DNA of 64,000 nucleotides from the NCBI GenBank assembly GCA_913052345.1, contig CAJXDR010000008.1, positions 1 to 64,000 on the forward strand, read 5' to 3'. The DNA is from UBA4421 sp002470275 (GTDB lineage Bacteria; Pseudomonadota; Gammaproteobacteria; Pseudomonadales; Azotimanducaceae). The position numbers and the translations under genes are program-made. The notes under the pieces were generated by a model, which was not told the DNA's origin, searched no databases, and saw only the letters and a program-made list of their open reading frames with translations. Shown piece after piece: positions 9,197 to 17,330 of the stretch (position 1 is its first letter; each line of letters begins with the position of its first letter).

Positions 9197-9821
9197 AGGT
9201 GTTATAACCGCTGGGATTAACGGACATAAGAAGCCTGTCTAGCGACTTTTTTGCCACATAAATGTCGCTACCAAAGCGCTCTTCAATTCTGTGTTCAACC
9301 AGCACCATGCCATGCTGCTCTAAGGTGGCTGAATAATTCTTTGCGGACATTGAGTAGGTCATAAACACTTCGCCGCCATTGTGTTCAGGCACGGTCATCT
9401 TGCTTGCGTCCTCATCACCGGAGTTAAACAGAAAATACCCCCCAGGACGCAGCGCGCCTGACACCTTCTCAATGACTGCCCGCTGTTGATCCTGAGCAAG
9501 ATGAAACATAAAGCCATATCCGATCACTGCATCAAAGGTCGTATTGAAAAAATCGGCCGTCAACACGTCTGCACACTCAATGGGCACTTCCGGCAGCTCT
9601 TCCCTGAATCTAGCCACCATCTTTTTCGAACTATCTATGCCCCGGGGCCGTAACCCAAGTTCAGCGAGGGTACTCGTGATCGGAACGCCAAAACCACATC
9701 CGATATCCAGAACCTCACTCCCCGGCGTCAGCCGTTTGGAGAACGACCGAATAATTTCAACCCCGGCCTCAGCGCTCCTTGCACGACAATACCAGTCGAA
9801 AATTTTGTCATATACCTCCAT
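9186..9821 (-). CDS. Class I SAM-dependent methyltransferase
   Basis: 211-residue Rossmann-type methyltransferase. SAM-binding motif I reads EVLDIGCGFGVP, followed by the acidic strand end RGIDSSKKMV, motif II around FDAVIGYGFMFHL, and motif III in LRPGGYFLFNSGDED. The substrate is unknown; the fold is shared by small-molecule and quinone/tetrahydrobiopterin-type methyltransferases. Its 3' end overlaps the start of the lyase gene, so the two are probably one transcript, read away from glnS. Confidence 0.85.
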   Translation of the reverse strand: MEVYDKIFDWYCRARSAEAGVEIIRSFSKRLTPGSEVLDIGCGFGVPITSTLAELGLRPRGIDSSKKMVARFREELPEVPIECADVLTADFFNTTFDAVIGYGFMFHLAQDQQRAVIEKVSGALRPGGYFLFNSGDEDASKMTVPEHNGGEVFMTYSMSAKNYSATLEQHGMVLVEHRIEERFGSDIYVAKKSLDRLLMSVNPSGYNTYAK

Positions 9822-9910
9822 GACCCGACCTATCTAACACTTATAATCCGCTTCTAGCAAGGGTAGGATTCTGGAATAGTCTTGGTTAACCGCCATTCAA
9901 CGAGCCGCCT

Positions 9911-11560
9911 CTAAAAACCTTCACGCAGACTGACCGTTTTGTTAAAAACCCCACCCTGCTCTGGGTCCTTGTAGAAGTAGCCTTGGCGCTCGAATTGAAA
10001 ATTCTTAGCGGCATGGGTCATGATGGCAGGCTCAGCGACAGCCGCGTATTCCGTGAGGGAGTCTGGGTTGATGTCCTGCAAGAACGTGTCCGCACCGGGT
10101 GCTGGAACCGTGAACAGACGCCCATAATCACGCACGGTCACCGGAATCCCGGCCGCCGCATCCACCCAGTGAATGACCCCCTTGGGTTTGAGTCCTGAGG
10201 TATCGTTGCCACTGCGTGAATCCTCGAAATAACGGCAGTTCAACTGCAGCACACCCCCCTGATCGTCATAGACCACCTCATCACAGACGATAATGTACGC
10301 GTAACGTAATCGGACCATGCCCCCGGGAAGTAGCCTCTTCCACTTGCTCGGCGGATTTTCCGAGAAGTCGCTGCGCTCTATCCAGAGTTCCGGGCCAAAG
10401 GGCAGGTCGCGATGGCCCAAGGCTTCGTTTTGGCTGTGCCAAGGGCCCGTGAGTGCCGGAGTCTCCGCCTCTTGAACGGAGTCGCTTTGAACGTTGGGGT
10501 AATTGGTCAGCACCACCTTCAGCGGTTCAAGAACGGCCATGCCTCGTGGTGCCGTGCTCTCTAGGCATTTGCGAATGCAAAAATCTAAGAGATTCATCTC
10601 CACAACATTGTCCTGCTTTGTAATGCCAATGCGGGCGCAAAAATCACGAATCGCCAGGGCAGGCACCCCGCGTCGGCGCAGCCCGGCAATGGTTGGCATC
10701 CTCGGATCGTCCCAGCCCGCCACAATATCCTCATCAACCAACCGATGGAGCAGCCGTTTGCTCATCACGGTGTATTCCAAGCCCAATCTAGAAAATTCGA
10801 TTTGCGGCGGATGAAAATTCAAATCGGCGTGATCCAGCACCCAATCGTATAGCGGGCGATGGTCTTCAAATTCAAGGGTACACAACGAGTGCGTAATCTC
10901 CTCAAGGGCATCACATATGCAGTGCGTGAAGTCATACATAGGATAAATGCACCAGGCATCTCCAACATGTTGGTGGGTGGCATGGCGAATTCGATAGATA
11001 ACCGGATCCCGCAAATTAATATTAGGGGACGCCATATCGATTTTGAGCCGGAGCACATGCTCTCCGTCAGCAAACCCCCCCGCACGCATGCGCTGAAACA
11101 AATCCAGGTTTTCGTCGATCGTTCGCTCTCGAAAGGGACTGTCTGTGCCGGGTTGTGTCAGCGTTCCTCTGCTTTCCCGGATGGCCTCCGCATCCAGCGA
11201 GCAAACATAGGCCTTACCCTGCTTGATCAGGGAAAGCGCCTGGTCATAAAGCTGATCAAAATAATCTGATGCGAAGGTGAGATGAGCCCACTCGAAGCCA
11301 AGCCATGCAACGTCTTGCTTGATGGCCTCCACATAGTCATTGCTTTCCTTTAGCGGATTGGTGTCGTCAAAGCGGAGATAGGTGGTGCCACCGAAGTCCT
11401 CAGTTACACCGAAGTTAAGACAAATGCTCTTTGCATGTCCGATGTGCAGGTACCCGTTGGGTTCCGGCGGGAATCGCGTGACTACACCCCCCTCACATTT
11501 ACCGCTCTCAATATCTGATGCAATGCGCTGTCGGATAAAATCTGTGCCTTGGTTTTCCAT
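9911..11560 (-). CDS. glnS: Glutaminyl-tRNA synthetase
   Basis: 549-residue class I aminoacyl-tRNA synthetase charging tRNA-Gln directly. The HIGH signature is in PPEPNGYLHIGHAKS near residue 35, and the KMSKS-equivalent VMSKR is near 265. The catalytic domain contains RFDDTNP and DPRMPTIAGLRRRG, as in bacterial GlnRS, and the C-terminal beta-barrel anticodon-binding domain is complete. The length matches E. coli GlnRS (554). The weak AGGA lies about 13 bases ahead of the ATG. It stands alone, divergent from the transglutaminase-like gene. Confidence 0.97.
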   Translation of the reverse strand: MENQGTDFIRQRIASDIESGKCEGGVVTRFPPEPNGYLHIGHAKSICLNFGVTEDFGGTTYLRFDDTNPLKESNDYVEAIKQDVAWLGFEWAHLTFASDYFDQLYDQALSLIKQGKAYVCSLDAEAIRESRGTLTQPGTDSPFRERTIDENLDLFQRMRAGGFADGEHVLRLKIDMASPNINLRDPVIYRIRHATHQHVGDAWCIYPMYDFTHCICDALEEITHSLCTLEFEDHRPLYDWVLDHADLNFHPPQIEFSRLGLEYTVMSKRLLHRLVDEDIVAGWDDPRMPTIAGLRRRGVPALAIRDFCARIGITKQDNVVEMNLLDFCIRKCLESTAPRGMAVLEPLKVVLTNYPNVQSDSVQEAETPALTGPWHSQNEALGHRDLPFGPELWIERSDFSENPPSKWKRLLPGGMVRLRYAYIIVCDEVVYDDQGGVLQLNCRYFEDSRSGNDTSGLKPKGVIHWVDAAAGIPVTVRDYGRLFTVPAPGADTFLQDINPDSLTEYAAVAEPAIMTHAAKNFQFERQGYFYKDPEQGGVFNKTVSLREGF

Positions 11561-11696
11561 ACGAAATCGATATTCCTAATCACAAGCTAACGTGGAGATA
11601 GGGAATTGTCCGATGTAAGCTCCTGAAAAACCATGCTCCTGCAAAAATTAATGCCCGCGCAGGGTAGGGCAGTCAATCCGCCATGCAGACTCTAAG

Positions 11697-13148
11697 ATGC
11701 GCAAACCCCTATTCCTCTCTCTTAGTTGCCTAACAGCCGCGCTTGCCCTAGCGGCACTTGTCTCTATGCATCGGGATATGGATACCCAACAAATCGCCAC
11801 CCGGGTGAGTGGCGAGCATTGGTATGGCATTTACCAGTACGCAGCCAAGCGAGGTCATCTGCGAACCCAGCTTTATCGAGAGGATACTGGCGTCTGGATC
11901 TCTGACAGCGAGATCGAATTTTACGTCCCCAAGGGGCCCCTCACTCGTATTCGCCAGCAACGCGTCTTTGCTGCAGCGGCTCCTCACAAACTGGTTTCCG
12001 CCAGTTACCTGCGCGCAGACCCAGCGGGTGAGCGGCAGGTCCAGATACGCGCTTCGGACGCGGGCTACACCGCCACCCTATATCGACACGGAGACACCCA
12101 GCATTTGGACATCTTGCTGGACTTCACGTTGAGCGACCACCTGGCGCTGGAGACTCACCTCCTTCAGGGCATAAAAGAATCAGAAATGCTCTATTGGAAG
12201 GAACTGGATGTCTTGGCATTACGCGTCAACATCACCCCCCGACATTTGCAGCAGACGGCGAGCGGACAAATCAATATTTCCAACGTCGATGGCGGGATGA
12301 CGCTGAGCGCAGAGTTCGATGAGGCCTATCGCATGTTGCGCTTCAGCACCTCAGATCAATTTGAGTTTGTCAAAATGTCCAAGGCGATGGCCACAGAGAC
12401 CAGCCCCCCAGCCACTGGACAAACACAGGCCATACAGGCACTGCAAACGGGTGCAGCGACCCTACCGGTAAACCGCTCGATTCCAGACTACAAGAATTTA
12501 AGTCGGCTGACGCTGGAACTGGAGACCCAGGCCGAGCATTCCCTGGTAGAGCTAGGGCTCCCAACCTCGCTCAACGCCCCCCGATCACCCAGGGCCCTGA
12601 GCAGTAGCGACCTTGGGGAAGAACTTAACGTTCCCATCTCAAGTGGTCCCATTCAGACATTGGTGGACACCCTGTCCCGGACGCCGACCCTTGAAGAACT
12701 TGTTGATACGACGCGGGCTCAGATTGCCTATGTGCCGGGACGCCCCGCCGGCTCAGTTCTTCGAGCCCTGGCTTTGGGCGAGGGTGAGTGCGTGGACTAC
12801 GCAGAACTTCTAACCACCCTGTCCCGAGCTGCGGGGCTGCCGTCGCGAACAATTTATGGCCTTGCCTACAGAGAGTTGCCTAAGCCAGGGTTCCAGTTTC
12901 ATGCCTGGAACGAGATTTACTACAATCGCGCCTGGCGGAGCGTTGACCCCACCTGGGGACAAATCAGGCTGGACGCCACGCACATCGCCCTGGAGGATGG
13001 ACAAAGCGCTGCGCTGGCCCGCGCCATGTCCCTCGGCCAAGTTCAATCCCGAATATCAGCCTTGGCACACTTTGATGCCGAACCAGCGAGCCCATCTGAG
13101 ACGCGAGCTAGGATATCTCCCGGGTTCGAACAAGACCCTCCTGAGTAA
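11697..13148 (+). CDS. Exported transglutaminase-like domain protein
   Basis: 483-residue protein with a signal-anchor-like hydrophobic N terminus (residues 5-23) and a C-terminal transglutaminase-like (papain-fold) domain. The probable catalytic triad is intact: Cys in GEGECVDYAEL, His in FQFHAWNEIY and Asp in SVDPTWGQ. The central ~300 residues match nothing I recognise. Bacterial members act as peptidases or amidases, or as uncharacterised envelope proteins. The 3' end overlaps the convergent tesB gene by 41 bases. Confidence 0.8.
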   Translation: MRKPLFLSLSCLTAALALAALVSMHRDMDTQQIATRVSGEHWYGIYQYAAKRGHLRTQLYREDTGVWISDSEIEFYVPKGPLTRIRQQRVFAAAAPHKLVSASYLRADPAGERQVQIRASDAGYTATLYRHGDTQHLDILLDFTLSDHLALETHLLQGIKESEMLYWKELDVLALRVNITPRHLQQTASGQINISNVDGGMTLSAEFDEAYRMLRFSTSDQFEFVKMSKAMATETSPPATGQTQAIQALQTGAATLPVNRSIPDYKNLSRLTLELETQAEHSLVELGLPTSLNAPRSPRALSSSDLGEELNVPISSGPIQTLVDTLSRTPTLEELVDTTRAQIAYVPGRPAGSVLRALALGEGECVDYAELLTTLSRAAGLPSRTIYGLAYRELPKPGFQFHAWNEIYYNRAWRSVDPTWGQIRLDATHIALEDGQSAALARAMSLGQVQSRISALAHFDAEPASPSETRARISPGFEQDPPE

Positions 13149-14049
13149 CGGAAGCGACCAGTTCCCCGGACTCTGAGAAAAACTCAGCATGCCCCATACC
13201 TCTGGCGCCTTGTGCCGTTGAGGTTCTTTTGTGAAACAGAAGCCACTCATTAATCTGCACGGGACGATGAATCCAAATTGCATGATCAAGACTGGCCATT
13301 TGAAGATCAGCACGCGTCACCTGACTCTGATGAGGCAGATAGACTGTAGACACCATGCCCATATCCGACGCATAGCAGAGCAGGCTGCGGGCAATGCCCT
13401 GAGCGCGATGAGCCGCATTGGGTTCATCCTGAACCGCCAGGGGAAATCGTAACCAGGTTGGGTTCCAAAACCGATTTTGCAGCCAGTCGTCGCTACCAAG
13501 GGGAAATACCGAGCGGGTCTCGAAGGGCCGGTGAGTCTTCGCTATGGGGCTGAGATGCCGTCGGGCTTCTGCATTCGTCACCGCTCGAGCCACGTCGGTG
13601 TCCGGCAAAAGCTCATCGGGCTTAGGCACGTTGGGCATAGCGCAGCTGTGGTCAAGGCCGATCTCCTCCAGGTGGAAGGAGGCATCGAGATTGAAAATGG
13701 CACGACCGTTCTGAATCGCCACCACGCGACGCGTGGTAAAAGACCGACCATCACGAACGCGTTCAACCTCATACAGCACGGGCAAGTCACTGCGCCCTGC
13801 TCTGAGGAAATAGGCATGCAACGAATGGGCTTGGACACCGGTAACGGTTCGAAAAGCAGCCATAGCGGCCTGGGCCAAAACCTGGCCGCCGAATAATCGC
13901 TTCCCATTTTCCGGCTCATTTTGGCCTTGGTACAGATTCTCCTCAATCTGCTTAAGCTCAAGCAGCTTTAGCAACTGAGCCGCGCGTTGCGCCCGATCCT
14001 GACCCATATTCTGCACCCCTAAACTGCCTAACTGCTGCGTCAGCGACAT
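13108..14049 (-). CDS. tesB: Acyl-CoA thioesterase II
   Basis: 313-residue double-hotdog thioesterase hydrolysing acyl-CoAs, related to TesB. The N-terminal hotdog carries RLFGGQVLAQA and HSLHAYFLRAG. The middle has VRDGRSFTTRRVVAIQNG. The C-terminal hotdog carries MASLDHAIWIHRP, with the catalytic-region Asp. Length is slightly above E. coli TesB (286), mostly an N-terminal extension. An internal ATG at 14007 is a possible alternative start; neither has a strong ribosome-binding site. It converges on and overlaps the transglutaminase-like gene by 41 bases. Confidence 0.93.
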   Translation of the reverse strand: MSLTQQLGSLGVQNMGQDRAQRAAQLLKLLELKQIEENLYQGQNEPENGKRLFGGQVLAQAAMAAFRTVTGVQAHSLHAYFLRAGRSDLPVLYEVERVRDGRSFTTRRVVAIQNGRAIFNLDASFHLEEIGLDHSCAMPNVPKPDELLPDTDVARAVTNAEARRHLSPIAKTHRPFETRSVFPLGSDDWLQNRFWNPTWLRFPLAVQDEPNAAHRAQGIARSLLCYASDMGMVSTVYLPHQSQVTRADLQMASLDHAIWIHRPVQINEWLLFHKRTSTAQGARGMGHAEFFSESGELVASVTQEGLVRTREIS

Positions 14050-14143
14050 TGGTTGATCGACGGTTCCAAACCCGGGATAGCAAGGCCCCCACCGACACCG
14101 TTACTATGGTATCTGAATAAAGCATCCCAGCGGGAGTGTACCG

Positions 14144-14926
14144 GTGCAGAGCAGTGATGGAGCAACAACCACTTGGGCCGAACAAAATATTTTGGCGTTA
14201 GAACAGGCGAGACCGCTACACAGCTGCCCACCTGGCTCTGATGTGGAGCTGGCACAGGCCTACGGCCTCCAGCGAACTCTGGTCGACGCATTAGTCGCGC
14301 GCGGATCCTGGGGTGCGCCGAGAGGCTACAAGAGTGCCCTAACGGCGGAGAGGGTTCATCAGGCCATGGGGTTATCGGAACCCGTTATCGGCGTCCTCTT
14401 TGAGGCCGGAGAGAGGACGGCAGAGCAACCGATCCTCATCGACCGACCTGTTTTTTTAGAGACTGAGATCGGTTTCCGCCTGGACGAGGCCATCGACCAG
14501 CCTGTTTCAGCGCAGGAAGTTAAACGCCTAGTTCGCGAATATGTCGGCGTTGTCGAACTTGCCTCCCCTCATCTGGTAGAGCAGGTCACCGGGGCGGGCT
14601 TAGTGGCTACCAATTCGGCATCCTACGCCTACATTACAGGCCAATCTTGGCCGGCCTCTGGGAGCCTGGACATCAATGCCTGTAGCGTCTCGTTGAAGAG
14701 AGAGGGTCAAGCTTTGCACGACGCGCCAGCGTCTGGCGTGATGGGGGACCAATGGACAGCCCTGGCCTGGCTCGTCAACACTACGCTCCATCAGGGCTAT
14801 ACCATAGAGGCGGATCAACTCTTGATTACCGGGTCGATTGGCGCCGTTCATGCCGCAACCCCGGGTGCTTACCAAGCGTCATTCGGCGATCTGGGCGCCC
14901 TGGCCTTCACGCTTTTTTCGCATTAG
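14144..14926 (+). CDS. 2-keto-4-pentenoate hydratase-like (MhpD/FAH-type) protein
   Basis: 260-residue protein resembling the MhpD/HpcG hydratase group, which adds water to 2-hydroxypenta-2,4-dienoate in meta-cleavage pathways and is related to 4-oxalocrotonate decarboxylase. Recognisable blocks are RGYKSALT near the N terminus, the metal-binding ETEIGFRL and EYVGVVELASP, and the C-terminal DQLLITGSIGA. No other aromatic-degradation genes adjoin, so a different 2-oxoacid substrate is possible. The start is GTG at 14144, preceded by GGGAG at 7-base spacing. Confidence 0.8.
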   Translation: MQSSDGATTTWAEQNILALEQARPLHSCPPGSDVELAQAYGLQRTLVDALVARGSWGAPRGYKSALTAERVHQAMGLSEPVIGVLFEAGERTAEQPILIDRPVFLETEIGFRLDEAIDQPVSAQEVKRLVREYVGVVELASPHLVEQVTGAGLVATNSASYAYITGQSWPASGSLDINACSVSLKREGQALHDAPASGVMGDQWTALAWLVNTTLHQGYTIEADQLLITGSIGAVHAATPGAYQASFGDLGALAFTLFSH

Positions 14927-15096
14927 CGCGCAAAAGCGAAAAACATTCTCAAAAAGAATATATTGAATGTAAGTTATTCCTTTTTAATCGGGCTCTGGCG
15001 CTGCTACTTTGCCGCGCCAGTCGATGTTCAACCTGCGCTCTACTGACTCGCATCCGGCATCGCTAACTTGCTGACAACTGATTTAAAGGAAGCACC

Positions 15097-16698
15097 ATGT
15101 CAACTTATTTGGATTTGATCGAAAAACAACGCGCCACCATCTCTCAGCGACAGGAGTGGAGCGCCATCAACGCCGAATATGCGGCGCGTATGCAGCTACA
15201 AAATCGTTTCACAACGGGTTTGCAAATTGCTCAATACACCGCAGACATTATGCGCAGGGACATGGCTGCTTATGACGCGGACACCAGTCTATACACCCAG
15301 TCTCTCGGATGCTGGCATGGGTTCATCGCCCAGCAGGTCATGATGGGCGTTAAGCGCCACCGACAGTCTACGGATCGAAGCTATATCTACCTATCGGGAT
15401 GGATGGTAGCGGCCCTGCGCTCGCAGTTTGGACCGCTTCCCGACCAAAGCATGCATGAGAAGACTACCGTTTCGGACCTTATTGAGGAAATTTACACCTT
15501 CCTTAAGCAGGCTGATGCACGCGAGCTTCGGCACATCTTCGCTGAGCTTGATGAAGCTCGAGCCGATGGCGGGGATGTAGATAGCATTATCCAGCGCATC
15601 GATAACTACGAATCACACGTTGTGCCCATTATTGCGGATATCGACGCCGGCTTTGGAAACGAGGAGGCCACGTACCTGCTCGCCAAGCGTATGATTGAAG
15701 CAGGCGCTTGCGCGATCCAGATCGAAAATCAGGTATCCGATGCCAAACAGTGTGGCCACCAGGCGGGTAAGGTCACCGTTCCGCATGAAGATTTTGTTTC
15801 AAAAATCAACGCCGTCCGCTACGCCTTCCTTGAATTGGGGATCGACAACGGCATCATTGTGGCGCGCACGGATTCCCTTGGCGCAGGCCTGACGCAAAAA
15901 GTACCCGTCTCTCTACGAGCCGGTGATCTAGGTAGTCAGTACAACACCTTCCTCGACACCGAACCCGTTAGCGATATCAGCGAACTCCAAGAAGGCGATA
16001 TTACTATTCGTGTGGATGGCAAATTGGCTAAACCAAAACGTTTGGACAACGGCCTATACGCATTCAAAGAAGACACCGGCTTCGATCGTGTGGTTCTGGA
16101 CTGCATCACCAGCCTTGAACACGGCGCCGATTTGCTGTGGATTGAAACAGAACGGCCTAACGTCGCGCAGATTGCTGCCATGGTTAACAAAATCAGAGAA
16201 GTTCGCCCGGAGGCGAAGCTGGTCTACAACAACTCCCCTTCTTTTAACTGGACGCTCAAATTCCGCGAGCAGGTATACAATGAGTGGCGTGATGCGGGCA
16301 AAGACGTTTCTGCCTATCCAGACCCTGCAGTCAACGAACGAGGATTAATGGACGTGGCTATGGACAGCACCGACCTGGCAGCAGAAGCGGATCGATTAGT
16401 GCGGTCCTTTCAAGCGGATGCCGCACGCGAGGCGGGTATCTTTCATCATCTCATTACGCTACCGACCTACCACACCGCGGCGCTGTCAACAGATACGTTA
16501 GCTGAGGGCTACTTTGGGGACCTAGGCATGCTGGCCTACGTCAGAGATGTTCAGAGGAAAGAGATTCGCAGCAACCTGTCTGCGGTTAAACACCAAGACT
16601 TAGCTGGCTCCAATATCGGCGACGATCACAAGGAATATTTCCTGGGTGAAAAGGCACTGCTTGCTGGAGGTACAGCGAACACAATGAACCAATTTTAG
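15097..16698 (+). CDS. aceA: Isocitrate lyase
   Basis: 533-residue isocitrate lyase, first enzyme of the glyoxylate bypass (isocitrate to glyoxylate plus succinate). The active-site segment AKQCGHQ is present with nucleophile Cys219. The Mg-binding barrel strand IIADIDAGFGN precedes it, and YNNSPSFNWTL lies near the C terminus. It belongs to the long (about 530 aa) subtype seen in Pseudomonas rather than the 434-aa E. coli form. AAAGGAAGC supplies a strong ribosome-binding site. A UUCG-type hairpin follows directly. Malate synthase is not in the window. Confidence 0.96.
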   Translation: MSTYLDLIEKQRATISQRQEWSAINAEYAARMQLQNRFTTGLQIAQYTADIMRRDMAAYDADTSLYTQSLGCWHGFIAQQVMMGVKRHRQSTDRSYIYLSGWMVAALRSQFGPLPDQSMHEKTTVSDLIEEIYTFLKQADARELRHIFAELDEARADGGDVDSIIQRIDNYESHVVPIIADIDAGFGNEEATYLLAKRMIEAGACAIQIENQVSDAKQCGHQAGKVTVPHEDFVSKINAVRYAFLELGIDNGIIVARTDSLGAGLTQKVPVSLRAGDLGSQYNTFLDTEPVSDISELQEGDITIRVDGKLAKPKRLDNGLYAFKEDTGFDRVVLDCITSLEHGADLLWIETERPNVAQIAAMVNKIREVRPEAKLVYNNSPSFNWTLKFREQVYNEWRDAGKDVSAYPDPAVNERGLMDVAMDSTDLAAEADRLVRSFQADAAREAGIFHHLITLPTYHTAALSTDTLAEGYFGDLGMLAYVRDVQRKEIRSNLSAVKHQDLAGSNIGDDHKEYFLGEKALLAGGTANTMNQF

Positions 16699-16706
16699 GT
16701 TCCGTG

Positions 16707-16732
16707 GGGCCCTTCGGGGCCCTTATTCTTAT
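16707..16732 (+). terminator. Rho-independent terminator of aceA
   Basis: Perfect 6-bp stem GGGCCC/GGGCCC closing a TTCG tetraloop (16713-16716), followed by TTATTCTTAT. It starts 9 bases after the isocitrate lyase stop codon. The extra-stable C(UUCG)G loop and the T-rich tail support termination on the + strand only; the other strand has no T run. Confidence 0.8.
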
Positions 16733-16747
16733 CCAGGATTGATCGCC

Positions 16748-17038
16748 TTAGTGATGTCGCCTGAAGGAACCAATAATCTTTCGGAGCGCTGTTGCCTCAT
16801 CCATTGAAAAATCCAATAGAAAGGCCTCAACTGAAGGCGCTTTGAGCCCTCTTTCCCGACAGCTAGAGACCACTAACCACTCTGGGTTAACGTCCAAAAT
16901 GCGACCAACCCGGAAACACTTTCTCGGAGGCACGCCCCGCTGTAGCCATCCGTCAACAGTCTGTCGAGACTCTCCAACCCGACGAGCGAATGCCGACGGA
17001 GTGTACCCAGCATCATAGAGCGCGCCTCTGAGTCTCAT
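16748..17038 (-). CDS. Small helix-turn-helix DNA-binding protein (XRE/Cro-like)
   Basis: 96-residue protein. Residues 5-45 look like a Cro/XRE helix-turn-helix: an AFARRVGESRQTVDGWLQ recognition unit followed by PPRKCFRVGRILDVNPEWL, typical of single-domain phage-type or anti-toxin-like regulators. The C-terminal ~40 residues have no recognisable domain. An upstream in-frame ATG at 17047 sits directly on the GAGGT Shine-Dalgarno, so the ATG at 17038, 9 bases after it, is preferred. It is divergent from the ThDP enzyme. A 24-bp palindrome (17085-17108) lies in the shared upstream region, so it may be autoregulatory. Confidence 0.7.
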   Translation of the reverse strand: MRLRGALYDAGYTPSAFARRVGESRQTVDGWLQRGVPPRKCFRVGRILDVNPEWLVVSSCRERGLKAPSVEAFLLDFSMDEATALRKIIGSFRRHH

Positions 17039-17084
17039 TTCTAACATACCTCAAGAATAATGGAAGATCGCAAGGTTGCGCATC

Positions 17085-17108
17085 AATTTTACTTGCGTGC
17101 GTAAAATT
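17085..17108. promoter_or_regulatory. Inverted repeat, candidate operator
   Basis: Perfect 8-bp arms AATTTTAC and GTAAAATT separated by 8 bases (TTGCGTGC). It lies 47 bases upstream of the HTH gene start and about 220 bases upstream of the divergent ThDP gene. The arm length and two-helical-turn centre spacing are typical of a dimeric HTH repressor site. A consensus-like TTGACA follows at 17113-17118, but I could not find a matching -10. Operator function is inferred. Confidence 0.45.
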
Positions 17109-17330
17109 TTTGTTGACAGCAAGTTTCTATCCCGGAGAGAGGCAGAGAGCCACCTCACCCCCCATAAATCGTAGCGTTTCAATTCGTTTTGCCAACGCTG
17201 ATTCATAAAACTCAGCAGGATAGATGGTATTCTCTCCGCGGGAAGTATTTCTGTGGTCAATTTATTTGGTGACGTTCAAGTCCCTGCCCAGACTTAACCT
17301 GTAATAAAGAAAATTGGACCGAACAGGAGA

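Noticed and set aside
17051..17260. 69-codon frame on the minus strand upstream of the HTH gene
   Set aside because: It runs across the palindrome and candidate promoter region, has no good ribosome-binding site and no recognisable features.
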